A DNA stretch of 64,000 bases from DATHXC01 sp035459965. GTDB taxonomy: Bacteria; Pseudomonadota; Gammaproteobacteria; Burkholderiales; Methylophilaceae. The notes beneath the pieces were generated by a model. That model saw only the letters and a list, made by a program, of their open reading frames with translations, was not told where the DNA came from and searched no databases. Within the stretch, counting starts at the first letter, position 1, and the number at the start of each line of letters is the position of its first letter. Below are positions 41,486-50,837 of the stretch, piece after piece. The stretch covers positions 62,001-126,000 of the forward strand of contig DATHXC010000004.1 in NCBI GenBank assembly GCA_035459965.1. The letters run 5' to 3'. A program made the position numbers and the translations under genes.

Positions 41486-42898
41486 TTAATTCCAGCCACC
41501 ACCCAAAGCTTTATATAACGTCACTAAGGAAGACATGCGTGATAGCCGCAGTTCGACCAGTGCTTGTTGAGTAGTGTACAGGCTGCGTTGGGCGTCGAGA
41601 AGGTTCAAGTTGCTATCTAGGCCGTTGCGGTAGCGTAGTTCTGCAAGTTTGAAGCGCGCCTGCTCTGCATCGACCAGTCGTTGCTGGGCAGCAATCTGTT
41701 CGTTGATGAGCGTGCTGGTGGCAAGTGCATCGGCTACTTCACTAAATGCGGTTTGTATGGCTTTTTCATAGCGCGCGATATTGATGTCTTTCTGTACTTC
41801 TGCCAGTGTGAGGTTAGCCTTGTTGCGGCCAGCGTCGAAAATAGGCAATACCAGCTGTGGTGAAAAATTCCAGATCGTGCTATCCGATTTAAACAGGCCA
41901 TCCAGTTCGCGGCTCGCAGTACCTACGGTGGTGGTCAGCTTAATAGTAGGAAAAAAAGCTGCTCGTGCCGCGCCGATATTGGCATTAGCAGCTTTCAGCA
42001 GGTTTTCTGCCTGGCGGATATCAGGACGGCGTGTTAGTAGCTCTGAGGGGAGCCCGGGTTGTAGTTCGCTAACCGTTAATTGTGTATTCAGTGCTTGTGG
42101 TGCAGGCAGGTCAGCCGGTAACGGGCTGCCAATAAGCAGCACCAATGCATTCTCTGCCTGCGCACGCTGGCGTTTGAGCCCGGCTATATTGGCATTGGCT
42201 GTTTCCAGTTGAGTCTCGGCAATGCGTAGATCCAGCGCGGAGCTGTTGCCTACGTCGAAAATTTTGCGAGCCAGCTCGTAGGATGCCTGCTGTGATGTCT
42301 GGGTTTGTTTGGCTATTGCCAAGCGCTCGTCCAGTGCCCGCTCATTCAGGTAGGCATTGGCAACTTCGGCCACCAGTGAAATCTGTGCACTGGTGCGTGC
42401 CTCCTGGGTGGCAGTGAACTGTTGCAGCGCTTGCTCTTTCAGGCTGCCGATGCGACCAAAGAAATCCAGCTCATAGGCGGTGAAGCCCAAGCCAACTGAA
42501 TAGATGGTGTAAGGTGGCAGCACACCAGTCCCTGTGCCGAAAATATTGGCACTACGTGCACGCGTAGCATCCGCAGTGGCGTTGATGGTAGGGAAGCGTG
42601 CTGCCTGCTGAATGCGATATTGCGCACGTGCCGCTTCAATATCCAGTGCTGCTATACGCAGGTCACGGTTCTTTTCCAGGGACAGCGTAATCAGTTTTTG
42701 CAAGCGCGCATCGGCGAAGAGTGTTTGCCAGCTGATATCTGCTGCAATGCTGTCAGTTACTCTGCCTGTATTGGCAGGATTGCTGTTGCCGTAATTGGGG
42801 AATTCAGTGACGACTGGGGCTTGCGGGCGCAGATATTCCGGTATCAACGAGCAGGCTGAGAGTTGAACCAGCAGAGTGATGATGGCTACTTTACGCAT
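41486..42898 (-). CDS. RND efflux outer-membrane factor (NodT/OprM type lipoprotein)
   Basis: 470 residues. Lipobox LSAC (Cys16), followed by two homologous halves of the TolC/OprM-type channel, with RVTDSIAADISWQTLFADARLQKLI and GLDSNLNLLDAQRSLYTTQQALVELRLSRMSSLVTLYKALGGGW at the end. It forms the outer-membrane exit of the tripartite pump encoded just upstream. It overlaps the RND pump gene by 8 bases, so all three pump genes form one operon. Confidence 0.93.
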   Translation of the reverse strand: MRKVAIITLLVQLSACSLIPEYLRPQAPVVTEFPNYGNSNPANTGRVTDSIAADISWQTLFADARLQKLITLSLEKNRDLRIAALDIEAARAQYRIQQAARFPTINATADATRARSANIFGTGTGVLPPYTIYSVGLGFTAYELDFFGRIGSLKEQALQQFTATQEARTSAQISLVAEVANAYLNERALDERLAIAKQTQTSQQASYELARKIFDVGNSSALDLRIAETQLETANANIAGLKRQRAQAENALVLLIGSPLPADLPAPQALNTQLTVSELQPGLPSELLTRRPDIRQAENLLKAANANIGAARAAFFPTIKLTTTVGTASRELDGLFKSDSTIWNFSPQLVLPIFDAGRNKANLTLAEVQKDINIARYEKAIQTAFSEVADALATSTLINEQIAAQQRLVDAEQARFKLAELRYRNGLDSNLNLLDAQRSLYTTQQALVELRLSRMSSLVTLYKALGGGWN

Positions 42899-45800
42899 CG
42901 CTGACTATACCTTTTTGAACTGCATCACTTTTCATGGAAGCGTGCTGGCTGGTTTTGCCAACGCGGCTAAACAACTTGCGTACCACCACAAAAAATACCG
43001 GCACCAGGAATATGGCCAGCACCGTAGCGGACAGCATGCCGCCTGCTACGCCAGTGCCAATCGCATTGCGGCTGGCAGAGCCTGCGCCGGTGCTTAACAC
43101 CAGCGGCATCACGCCGAGAATAAAGGCGATTGAGGTCATTAGAATCGGGCGCAATCTGCGATGTACTGCTTCCAGCGTCGCCTCTATCAGTCCCATACCC
43201 TGGGCTTGTAGATCTTTTGCAAACTCAATAATAAGAATCGCGTTCTTGGTGGATAGACCTATGGTGGTAATCAGTCCCACCTTGAAATACACATCATTAG
43301 GCAGGTCACGCAAGGTGGTGGCGAGTAGCGCGCCCAATACACCTAGAGGCACCACCAGAATCACCGCCAGCGGGATAGTCCAGCTTTCGTATAATGCAGC
43401 CAGACAAAGGAACACGACGATAAGCGACATGGCAAATAGCGCAGGGGCTTGCGAGCCGGATAGCCGCTCCTGATAGGATTGCCCCGTCCACTCAATGCCA
43501 AAGCCCGGTGGCAGTTTGGCGACCATAGACTCTATCGCTGCCATGGCCTGCCCTGAGCTTTTTCCGGATGGTGCAGTACCGACGATTTCTGTTGCTTGCA
43601 GGCCGTTATAGCGCTCGATACGCGGCGGGCCATAAGTCCAGCGCGCTGTAGCAAATGCCGAGAATGGCACCATGCTGCCACTGGCGTTGCGCACGTAGAG
43701 TTTCTCTATATCTTGCGGCAACATGCGGAATTCCTTATCCGCTTGAATAATCACCTGATGTACGCGCCGTTCGTCAGTAAAGTCATTGACATAGCGTGAG
43801 CCAAAAGCAGTACTCAAAGTGGTATTGATATCATTCAGGTTGACGCCAAGTGCACGTGCCTTGGATTGCTGGATATCCACCTGATATTGGGGGGTATCTT
43901 CCAGACCTTGCGCCCTGACTGCCGTGACATCAGGGTTGCTCGCAGCCATTGCAATCAAGTCATTACGGGCTTTAATCAGCTTGTCATGTCCCTGATTCGC
44001 TCTGTCCTGCAAAAAGAAATCGAAGCCGGTGGCATTGCCCAGGTCATCAATAGGCGGCGCATTAAAGGCAAATACGAATGCCTGCTTGATGGATGAAAAC
44101 TGGCCCATGGCACGCTCAAGTATGCCTTGTATACGGTGCTCCACTTCTTTACGCTCATCCCAGTTCTTGAGGTTGATAAAGCCCAACGCCCCATTCTGGC
44201 CACGGCCATTAAAACTGAAGCCAGCGATGGTGAAAGTCTGGTCTGTTTCCTGTTGCCGCTCAAAGTAATCTTCTACTTTTTCCAATACTTGTATGGTTTG
44301 CTCCTGCGTGGCGCCTACTGGTAGCTGTACGCTGGTAATTAAATAGCCCTGGTCTTCTTCCGGTAAAAAGGAGGTTGGCATGCGCTGGAACAAAATAACC
44401 ACTGCAATAATGATGGCGACGAAGAGCAGCATCCAGCGTGCACTTTTTTTCAGCATGCGTGCTACCAGACTCTGATAGCCAAGGCTGGTACTATGAAAAC
44501 TACGGTTGAACCAGCCAAAAAAGCCACCTTTTTCATGGTGATGCCCAGCCTCGACTTGTTTTAGCAATGTGGCGCAGAGCGCAGGGGTGAGCGATAAGGC
44601 CAGGAACACCGAGAACAGCATGCATGAGATCATGGCTAGCGAGAATTGGCGGTAAATAATCCCGACCGAACCACCGAAAAAGGCCATGGGGATGAATACT
44701 GCTGTGAGCACCACGGTAATGCCGATGAGCGCATTGGTGATTTGGTCCATGGCTTTGCGCGTGGCCTCCTTCGCTGGCAAGCCTTCTTCGCTCATGATGC
44801 GCTCGACGTTTTCCACCACGACGATGGCATCATCCACCAGCAGGCCAATCGCTAGCACCATGCCGAACATGGTGAGTACGTTAATGGAGTAGCCGAACAT
44901 GGTCATGATGATCAGCGTACCTAATAGCGCAACCGGCACCACGATAGTTGGAATCAACGTGGCACGGAAGTTTTGCAGAAACAGGTACATCACCAGAAAC
45001 ACCAGGAAAACGGCTTCAAACAGGGTGCTGACCACTTCCTTGATAGAGATTTTGACAAAAGCTGAAGTATCGTAAGGGAACTCGATCTTGATGCCCGGAG
45101 GCAGCGACTTGGCTAGTTCATTTGCTTCCTCACGTACCAGCTTCGAAGTCGCCAGTGCATTAGCACCTGGTGCCAGCTTGATGCCAATCGCAGATGCAGG
45201 TTTGCCACTCACCCGTGAGTTAATTGAATAGTTCTGACCGCCCAGCTCTACCCTGGCGACATCTTTCAGTTTGACTTGGGAGCCATTGCTGTTGACGCGT
45301 AGCAGGATACTTTCAAACTGTTCAACAGTGCTTAAACGGCTCTGTGCCACGATGCTCGCGTTGAGTTGTTGCCCTGCCACTGCTGGCATGCCGCCAAACT
45401 CGCCAGCGGAGACCTGGATATTCTGTTCTTCAATTGCGCTGACTACGTCACCCGGCACCAGCTGGTATTGATTCAACTTATCCGGGTTCAGCCAGATACG
45501 CATGGCATGCTCGGTACCGAATAATTCAGCCTGACCCACGCCCGACAGACGCCGCAGCGGGTCGAGCATGCTGACTGCAAGATAATTACCGAGTGTCGCT
45601 TCGTCAGTTTTACCATCGGTAGCCACAGCGGTGATAAACATCAGGAAAGTATTACTGGATTTCAGCACCTGTACGCCAGTCTGCTGCACCACTTGGGGCA
45701 GGCGTGGCAAGGCCAATTGCAGCTTGTTCTGTACTTGTACTTGGGCGATTTCCGGGTTGGTGCCTGGCTTGAAATACAGGCTGATATTGACTGCACCACT

Positions 45801-46052
45801 GGATTCGCTGCTTGATGACATATACAACAAGCCATCCAGCCCATTGAGCTGTTGCTCAATAACGGCCGTAACGGAGTCAGCGACAGTCTGTGCTGATGCA
45901 CCAGCGTAGTTGGCGCTCACCGCAATGGTCGGCGGTGCAATCACCGGATATTGCGCTACCGGTAATTGGTTCAGCGATATGCCGCCAAGTAGCATAATCA
46001 ATATGGCGATGACCCAGGCAAAAATAGGTCTGTCGATGAAAAAACGTGCCAT
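42891..46052 (-). CDS. RND multidrug efflux permease (AcrB/MexB-type, HAE1)
   Basis: 1053 residues, the normal length of the HAE1 family. Opening MARFFIDRPIFAWVIAILIMLLGGISLNQLPVAQYP, TM4 proton-relay Asp pair in IGLLVDDAIVVVENVER (near residue 405), and VILVVPLGVLGALLATTLRDLPNDVYFKVGLITTIGLSTKNAILIIEFAKD in the second half. It exports hydrophobic drugs, dyes and detergents using the proton gradient. No regulator gene is adjacent. Confidence 0.95.
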   Translation of the reverse strand: MARFFIDRPIFAWVIAILIMLLGGISLNQLPVAQYPVIAPPTIAVSANYAGASAQTVADSVTAVIEQQLNGLDGLLYMSSSSESSGAVNISLYFKPGTNPEIAQVQVQNKLQLALPRLPQVVQQTGVQVLKSSNTFLMFITAVATDGKTDEATLGNYLAVSMLDPLRRLSGVGQAELFGTEHAMRIWLNPDKLNQYQLVPGDVVSAIEEQNIQVSAGEFGGMPAVAGQQLNASIVAQSRLSTVEQFESILLRVNSNGSQVKLKDVARVELGGQNYSINSRVSGKPASAIGIKLAPGANALATSKLVREEANELAKSLPPGIKIEFPYDTSAFVKISIKEVVSTLFEAVFLVFLVMYLFLQNFRATLIPTIVVPVALLGTLIIMTMFGYSINVLTMFGMVLAIGLLVDDAIVVVENVERIMSEEGLPAKEATRKAMDQITNALIGITVVLTAVFIPMAFFGGSVGIIYRQFSLAMISCMLFSVFLALSLTPALCATLLKQVEAGHHHEKGGFFGWFNRSFHSTSLGYQSLVARMLKKSARWMLLFVAIIIAVVILFQRMPTSFLPEEDQGYLITSVQLPVGATQEQTIQVLEKVEDYFERQQETDQTFTIAGFSFNGRGQNGALGFINLKNWDERKEVEHRIQGILERAMGQFSSIKQAFVFAFNAPPIDDLGNATGFDFFLQDRANQGHDKLIKARNDLIAMAASNPDVTAVRAQGLEDTPQYQVDIQQSKARALGVNLNDINTTLSTAFGSRYVNDFTDERRVHQVIIQADKEFRMLPQDIEKLYVRNASGSMVPFSAFATARWTYGPPRIERYNGLQATEIVGTAPSGKSSGQAMAAIESMVAKLPPGFGIEWTGQSYQERLSGSQAPALFAMSLIVVFLCLAALYESWTIPLAVILVVPLGVLGALLATTLRDLPNDVYFKVGLITTIGLSTKNAILIIEFAKDLQAQGMGLIEATLEAVHRRLRPILMTSIAFILGVMPLVLSTGAGSASRNAIGTGVAGGMLSATVLAIFLVPVFFVVVRKLFSRVGKTSQHASMKSDAVQKGIVSDA

Positions 46053-46078
46053 TCAGGCTTTCCTTGTTTTCTGGCTGA

Positions 46079-47290
46079 CTATTTTGGAGCTGACTGGTCG
46101 CCAGTGTCTGGCGCTGCCGCATTGGCATTGGGTGCAGCCACTGCTGCGTAAGGCGTTGCTTTGACCTGAGCGCCGGGGACGGCCATTTGCAAGCCCTCTA
46201 TGACGATACGCTCACCACCCTGCAGTCCTTCGTTGACTACCCACTGATCCTTGCGCGCATCGCCCAGCTTCACTTGCCGTAATTCAATTTTGTCATCCTT
46301 GCCAACCAGCAGCACACTGGCTGTGCCGTTGTCGCCACGACTCACCACACGTTGCGGTATCAGGATTGCCTGCTTATCGGCGGATTCTTCCACCAGTGCA
46401 CGTGCGTACATGCCAGGCAGCAGCAAATGGTCCGGGTTAGGGAACTGCGCACGCAGCGTCACCATGCTGGTGGTGGTATCTACGCTGATGTCTGAAAACA
46501 GCAGCTTGCCGGTTAACGAGTAATGACTGCCATCATCCAGCACCAGTGTGACCTTGACCTCGTCTTTACCTGCACGCTTTAACTTGCCACTTTGTAGTGC
46601 CTGCCTGATACGCAGAACCTCGCTGCTGGATTGTGTGAGATCCATATAAATAGGGTCTAGCTGCTGTACCGTAGTGAGTAAGGTGGCTTCGCCCTGGCCG
46701 ACCAAGTCGCCTTGTGTGACTAGAGGCCTGCCCATATAGCCGGAAATCGGCGAGCTAACATTGGTGTAAGCCAGGTTCAATTTGGCCGTCTGTAATGCAG
46801 CACGACTAGCCGCCACATCGGCGGCAGCTGTCTGCGCGCTGGCCGTAGCGTCAATATAATCCTGCTTGCTGACCGCATTAAACTCGATCAGCGATTTGAA
46901 GCGATCGGCCTTGGCTTGTGCCTGCGCTTGCAGGGCCTGTGCCTTTTGCAGGCTGGCTTCTGCGCTGTTGTAGCTTGCCTTAAGTGGCTCCGGATCTATA
47001 CGAAATAGCAATTGCCCCTGCTTAACATTCATGCCGCCTTGCACTTGCTCCACCACAACCCCGGGCACGCGCGCACGTATCTGCGCCACGCGTATCGAGT
47101 TTAGCCTGCCCGGTAATTCAGAAAACTCAGTGACAGGCGCCATAGTTGCTGTGATGTAAGTCACTTCCGCAGGCGGCATTTGCGGCGAGGCTTGCTCTGC
47201 ATTTTGATTGCTGCAAGCACTGAGCATGGCGCATATCAGCAGGCTGGTAGTGCAAATTAATTTGGATTTAAGCACGGGGAAGAGTTTCAC
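46079..47290 (-). CDS. RND efflux periplasmic adaptor (AcrA/MexA-type)
   Basis: 403 residues. Lipobox LSAC (Cys26) anchors it. The biotinyl-lipoyl halves flank a coiled-coil hairpin (about 100-165), then the beta-barrel (YMDLTQSSSEVLRIRQALQSG) and membrane-proximal domain. The C-terminal tail is Ala/Pro/Asn-rich. It bridges the pump and the outer-membrane channel. First gene of the three-gene operon, with 26 bp to the permease gene. Confidence 0.94.
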   Translation of the reverse strand: MKLFPVLKSKLICTTSLLICAMLSACSNQNAEQASPQMPPAEVTYITATMAPVTEFSELPGRLNSIRVAQIRARVPGVVVEQVQGGMNVKQGQLLFRIDPEPLKASYNSAEASLQKAQALQAQAQAKADRFKSLIEFNAVSKQDYIDATASAQTAAADVAASRAALQTAKLNLAYTNVSSPISGYMGRPLVTQGDLVGQGEATLLTTVQQLDPIYMDLTQSSSEVLRIRQALQSGKLKRAGKDEVKVTLVLDDGSHYSLTGKLLFSDISVDTTTSMVTLRAQFPNPDHLLLPGMYARALVEESADKQAILIPQRVVSRGDNGTASVLLVGKDDKIELRQVKLGDARKDQWVVNEGLQGGERIVIEGLQMAVPGAQVKATPYAAVAAPNANAAAPDTGDQSAPK

Positions 47291-47405
47291 AGGAATTGTA
47301 TAGAAGGGCAGTAGATGATAATTACTCTCAACTGGAAGGTCAATCTTACTGACTCGTCGAAATACTTATTGTTAAGCTCACTCGGTAGTTAGTCGATGTT
47401 TTGAG

Positions 47406-47432
47406 TGACTGCTATCGACCCAAAGCAGACAT
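47406..47432. repeat. 27-bp imperfect palindrome, copy 1 (flanks acetyltransferase)
   Basis: Begins TGACTGCTATCGACCC and ends AAAGCAGACAT. It is an imperfect palindrome (TG-CTGCT against AGCAG-CA) and a 26/27 direct match to the copy at 47987-48013. Confidence 0.8.
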
Positions 47433-47441
47433 CAATCTCGA

Positions 47442-47930
47442 CTAAAGATCTAATTCTCGGAACATAACAAAAGCATCAATAAATCCAAGAGATGGATGTT
47501 TGAAGGCTCGAGGCAGTGTACCCAAGATATTAAAACCAAAAGATTTCCATAGTTCTACGGCTCTAGTATTTGAACTCACCACAAAGTTAAATTGCATGGC
47601 CAAATAGCCTTGTGACTTGGCATATTCCAAAGAATGTGTACACATTTTACGAGCTACACCTCGGCCTGTGGCCTGTGCTGATGTGATATATCCACAGTTG
47701 CATACGTGACTACCACCGCCAGCTTGATTGGTACGAATATAGTAAGTCCCTAAAATTTTCCCATCTTCTTCTGCAACAAAAGTTGTTTTATCTGAACCGA
47801 GCCAATAATCGATAGCTTCCGATCCGCTTATGGCTGAATCTATAGCATATGTCTCGCCTGCTCTAAAGATAGGTTCGATAATGGCCCCAATTGCTGGCTT
47901 ATCTTGTTGAGTTGCAATTCTAATTTTCAT
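47442..47930 (-). CDS. GNAT family N-acetyltransferase between direct repeats
   Basis: 162 residues with the GNAT pattern: IRIATQQDKPAIGAIIEPIFRAGETYAID, then CNCGYITSAQATGRGVARKMCTHSLEYAKSQGY (acetyl-CoA loop A-T-G-R-G-V-A) and SNTRAVELWKSFGF. The substrate is unknown. The gene is framed on both sides by near-identical 27-bp imperfect palindromes (47406-47432 and 47987-48013), and its base composition seems AT-richer than the pump and lipA genes beside it. This suggests the gene arrived as a unit between the RND operon and lipA. Confidence 0.87.
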   Translation of the reverse strand: MKIRIATQQDKPAIGAIIEPIFRAGETYAIDSAISGSEAIDYWLGSDKTTFVAEEDGKILGTYYIRTNQAGGGSHVCNCGYITSAQATGRGVARKMCTHSLEYAKSQGYLAMQFNFVVSSNTRAVELWKSFGFNILGTLPRAFKHPSLGFIDAFVMFRELDL

Positions 47931-47986
47931 ATAGCGTTAGATGTGATTAGGTAAATTTATTATTTATAGGGTTTATTCATCAGCAA

Positions 47987-48013
47987 TGACTGCTCTCGAC
48001 CCAAAGCAGACAT
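47987..48013. repeat. 27-bp imperfect palindrome, copy 2 (flanks acetyltransferase)
   Basis: TGACTGCTCTCGACCC then AAAGCAGACAT; same orientation as copy 1 with one mismatch, 581 bp away and only 6 bases from the lipA stop codon. Confidence 0.8.
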
Positions 48014-48019
48014 TATTTG

Positions 48020-48997
48020 TCAGTTAATGCCTGCCGAGTGAGCTTGCTCATCCGCATGGTAACTGCTGCGAACCATTGGCCCGCAAGCCGCATGGGTAAA
48101 GCCCATGGCGAGTGCTTCCTGCTCGAATTGGGCGAAGCGTTGCGGGGTGACGAAGCGCAGCACAGGCAGGTGGTGCTGGCTTGGCTGCAGATACTGGCCG
48201 AGGGTGAGCATGGTGACGCCATGGGCTCGTAAGTCACGCATCACCTCTAAAATTTCATCATCAGTTTCTCCCAACCCCAGCATCAGGCCGGATTTGGTGG
48301 GTACTTCGGGGTGCAATTCACCAAAGGCTTTTAGCAGGTTGAGTGAGTTCTGGTAATCCGACCCTGGGCGTGCCTGCTTGTAAAGGCGTGGTACGGTTTC
48401 CAGGTTATGGTTCATGACGTCTGGCGGTGCCTGAGTGAGTATTTCCATAGCGCGATCCAGGCGTCCCCGGAAATCTGGCACCAGGATTTCTACCTTGATA
48501 GTGGGGCTGTGCGTGCGTACAGAGGCAATGCAATCTACGAAATGCTGGGCGCCACCGTCGCGCAGGTCATCTCTATCCACGCTGGTGATGACCACGTATT
48601 TCAGGCGCATTTGCGCAATGGTGCGGCCGAGGTTTTCCGGCTCATTGGCATCTGGGACCAGTGGTTTGCCATGAGCTACGTCGCAGAATGGGCAGCGTCG
48701 CGTGCAGATGTCGCCCAGGATCATGAAGGTGGCTGTGCCACCGCTGAAGCACTCGCCAATATTCGGGCAGGAGGCTTCTTCGCATACGGTATGCAGATTA
48801 TTGTCGCGCAGCACCTGCTTGATTTCCTGAAAGCGGGCAGAATCTGGCACCTTCATGCGTATCCATTCCGGCTTGCGCATGGCGGGCTGCGGGATGATCT
48901 TGATCGGGATGCGCGCCATTTTCTGCGCGCTGGTTTCCTTAACGCCTGCTACTTTGCCAGGAATGCTGTTGGGTTGGGCTGTGAGATGGTCGTTCAT
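48020..48997 (-). CDS. lipA: Lipoyl synthase LipA
   Basis: 325 residues. This radical SAM enzyme inserts two sulphurs into octanoyl groups on lipoyl domains. The auxiliary cluster motif CEEASCPNIGECF and the radical SAM motif CTRRCPFCDV are both complete; MTLGQYLQPSQHHLPVLRFVTP and FTHAACGPMVRSSYHADEQ, containing the conserved RSSY motif, are near the C-terminus. It is last in the dat-ybeD-lipB-lipA unit, 13 bp after lipB. Confidence 0.97.
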   Translation of the reverse strand: MNDHLTAQPNSIPGKVAGVKETSAQKMARIPIKIIPQPAMRKPEWIRMKVPDSARFQEIKQVLRDNNLHTVCEEASCPNIGECFSGGTATFMILGDICTRRCPFCDVAHGKPLVPDANEPENLGRTIAQMRLKYVVITSVDRDDLRDGGAQHFVDCIASVRTHSPTIKVEILVPDFRGRLDRAMEILTQAPPDVMNHNLETVPRLYKQARPGSDYQNSLNLLKAFGELHPEVPTKSGLMLGLGETDDEILEVMRDLRAHGVTMLTLGQYLQPSQHHLPVLRFVTPQRFAQFEQEALAMGFTHAACGPMVRSSYHADEQAHSAGIN

Positions 48998-49010
48998 GCG
49001 ATGTGTAGGC

Positions 49011-49622
49011 TCAGTTCAGGGTAGTTGTCAGGTATTTTAACAGCTTTGCCGCCACTTCATCCTGTGGCAAACGGATGCCCAGATTGCTGAGCTGTGTGAC
49101 TTCCAGGCCCTGATAACCGCAAGGGTCTATTGCACTGAATGGGGTGAGGTCCATATCCACATTCAGCGACAGGCCGTGGTAGCTGCATTGATTCTTGAGG
49201 CGCAACCCAAGCGAAGCGATTTTTTTACCATCGACATATACGCCCGGCGCATCGGCACGGGCGATGGCATGGATATTAAACTCGGCCAGCAACTGAATGA
49301 TGGCGTTTTCCATGGCGCTGACCAGCTGCCGCACATTCAAGCCCCTGCGTTTCAGGTCTATGAGTGCATACACAATAATCTGGCCGTTGCCGTGATAGGT
49401 GATTTTGCCACCCCGGTCTACCAGCACCACCGGAATATCGCCCCGGCCCGGCATGCGGACGTCTTTACGGTTCAGGCCTAGTGTGTAAATTGCTTCGTGT
49501 TCCGTGAGCCAGAGCTCATCCGGCGTTGTCGCATCGCGCGTAGCAGTGAATTGCTGCATCGCCCGCAAAATCGTTTCATATTCCGTACGACCAAGGTTTT
49601 TGCTGATGAGCCTAGAGGACAA
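49011..49622 (-). CDS. lipB: Octanoyltransferase LipB
   Basis: 203 residues. It moves octanoate from acyl carrier protein to lipoyl domains, the first step of lipoate synthesis. Seen: PDELWLTEHEAIYTLGLNRK, RGGKITYHGNGQIIVYALIDLKRRGL, the catalytic Lys in KKIASLGLRL and the catalytic Cys in IDPCGYQGLEVTQL. It overlaps the YbeD-like gene upstream by 11 bases. Confidence 0.95.
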   Translation of the reverse strand: MSSRLISKNLGRTEYETILRAMQQFTATRDATTPDELWLTEHEAIYTLGLNRKDVRMPGRGDIPVVLVDRGGKITYHGNGQIIVYALIDLKRRGLNVRQLVSAMENAIIQLLAEFNIHAIARADAPGVYVDGKKIASLGLRLKNQCSYHGLSLNVDMDLTPFSAIDPCGYQGLEVTQLSNLGIRLPQDEVAAKLLKYLTTTLN

Positions 49623-49932
49623 ATTTCACCGCAGCATGAGATGACAGGGCGCGGTAAATATCATCGAGCTGCGGCTTCGATGTGACATACACTGTGCAGG
49701 TCAGGCTGATGTAACGCCCGCCACTACTGGCGCGCATTTCAACCTGTGTAGCATTGAATTCCGGCTGATGCTGGCGAATGACTTCAACAATGGTATTGGC
49801 AAAGCCGTCGTTGGTCTCCCCCATCACCTTGATCGGGAAATCACACGGGAATTCAATCAGGGTTTCTTCAGGTTGGATCGCATCTTCCAGCGCTGTGGGG
49901 TGGATACGTTTTTTGTCATCAGGTTCAGCCAT
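49612..49932 (-). CDS. ybeD: YbeD/DUF493 family protein
   Basis: 106 residues. The pattern LIEFPCDFPIKVMGETNDGFANTIVEVIRQH...SGGRYISLTCTVYVTSKPQLDDIYRALSSHAAVKFVL is the DUF493 (YbeD) family, a small ferredoxin-like ACT-resembling fold of unknown function usually found upstream of lipB, as here. Length normal plus a short N-terminal extension. Confidence 0.92.
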   Translation of the reverse strand: MAEPDDKKRIHPTALEDAIQPEETLIEFPCDFPIKVMGETNDGFANTIVEVIRQHQPEFNATQVEMRASSGGRYISLTCTVYVTSKPQLDDIYRALSSHAAVKFVL

Positions 49933-49934
49933 TG

Positions 49935-50837
49935 TTACTCCTTGCTATGTCGCATGACATGGTTTTTATAGTCTTGGTAAATTTGGTACATACGCTCGAA
50001 TATGGGGCCGGGTTTGCCGTTTCCAATAGGCTCACCATCCAGGCTGATAATCGCCAGCACTTCTTTGGTGGAGGAAGTAATCCATAGCTCATCTGCGGCA
50101 CGTATCCGCGCCTCTGCAAAATAGCCGATATCGACAGGCATGTCATTAGTGGCTGCCAGTTCCAGTAATAGGTCATAAGTGATGCCGGGCAGCATATGCT
50201 GGTCTTTGGGCGGGGCCAGTATGACGCCTTTTTCTACGGCGAATATATTGCTGGCTGCACCTTCGGTGAGTATGCCGTCACGGAACAGGATGGTCTCTAC
50301 CGAGTCGACATCCACTGCCATTTGCCGTAGCAATACATTGGGCAATAGTGCGATCGCTTTGATGTCACATCTATCCCAGCGGATATCCTTACTGCTGATG
50401 GCACTCACACCGTTTTTAATCTGGTCTGCATTAGGCGTAATCAGTGGATTACTCATCATGAATACGGTCGGCATGGCATGCTTGGGAAAAGCATGGTCAC
50501 GCGGTGCTACGCCACGGGTAATGTGCAGGTAAAGCGACTGGTCGTCAGGTTCATTAACTCTGACCAGCTCCAGCACCAGCTTTGCCCATTCTTCAATGTT
50601 GTAAGGGTTGCTGATGCGCAAACCTGCCAGACTATTTTCGAGCCGATGCAGATGTTCATGCAGCCGGAATGGATGCCTCGAATACACCGGGATGACTTCG
50701 TACACGCCATCCCCGAATATAAAGCCACGATCGAGTACTGGAACATAGGCTTGTTCCATAGGGAGGAACTTGCCATTCAGGTAAACGATCTGACCCTGAT
50801 TAGGCCTGACTTCGTCACTATACGGCGTTGCGAACAA
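49935..50837 (-). CDS. dat: D-amino-acid aminotransferase, start within a repeat element
   Basis: 300 residues from a TTG start at 50837. A class IV PLP aminotransferase that interconverts D-alanine and D-glutamate. The family opening IVYLNGKFLPMEQAYVPVLDRGFIFGDGVYEV, FRLHEHLHRLENSL and TEGAASNIFAV are present. About 16 extra N-terminal residues (MFATPYSDEVRPNQGQ) come from repeat copy B. The family start Met is missing; in its place the frame reads Gln-Ile (CAG ATC), and no ATG or GTG precedes the conserved strand. AAGGAG lies 7 bases before the TTG, and an in-frame stop lies upstream. The gene belongs to the unit dat-ybeD-lipB-lipA. It supplies D-amino acids for peptidoglycan, in keeping with the neighbours. 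Confidence 0.88.
   Translation of the reverse strand: MFATPYSDEVRPNQGQIVYLNGKFLPMEQAYVPVLDRGFIFGDGVYEVIPVYSRHPFRLHEHLHRLENSLAGLRISNPYNIEEWAKLVLELVRVNEPDDQSLYLHITRGVAPRDHAFPKHAMPTVFMMSNPLITPNADQIKNGVSAISSKDIRWDRCDIKAIALLPNVLLRQMAVDVDSVETILFRDGILTEGAASNIFAVEKGVILAPPKDQHMLPGITYDLLLELAATNDMPVDIGYFAEARIRAADELWITSSTKEVLAIISLDGEPIGNGKPGPIFERMYQIYQDYKNHVMRHSKE

Noticed and set aside
47340..48013. Integron-type attC sites around the acetyltransferase gene
   Set aside because: GTTRRRY-like heptamers occur on both sides, but their orientation does not fit a cassette, the partner core sites and large attC stem are missing, and the heptamer is common by chance.
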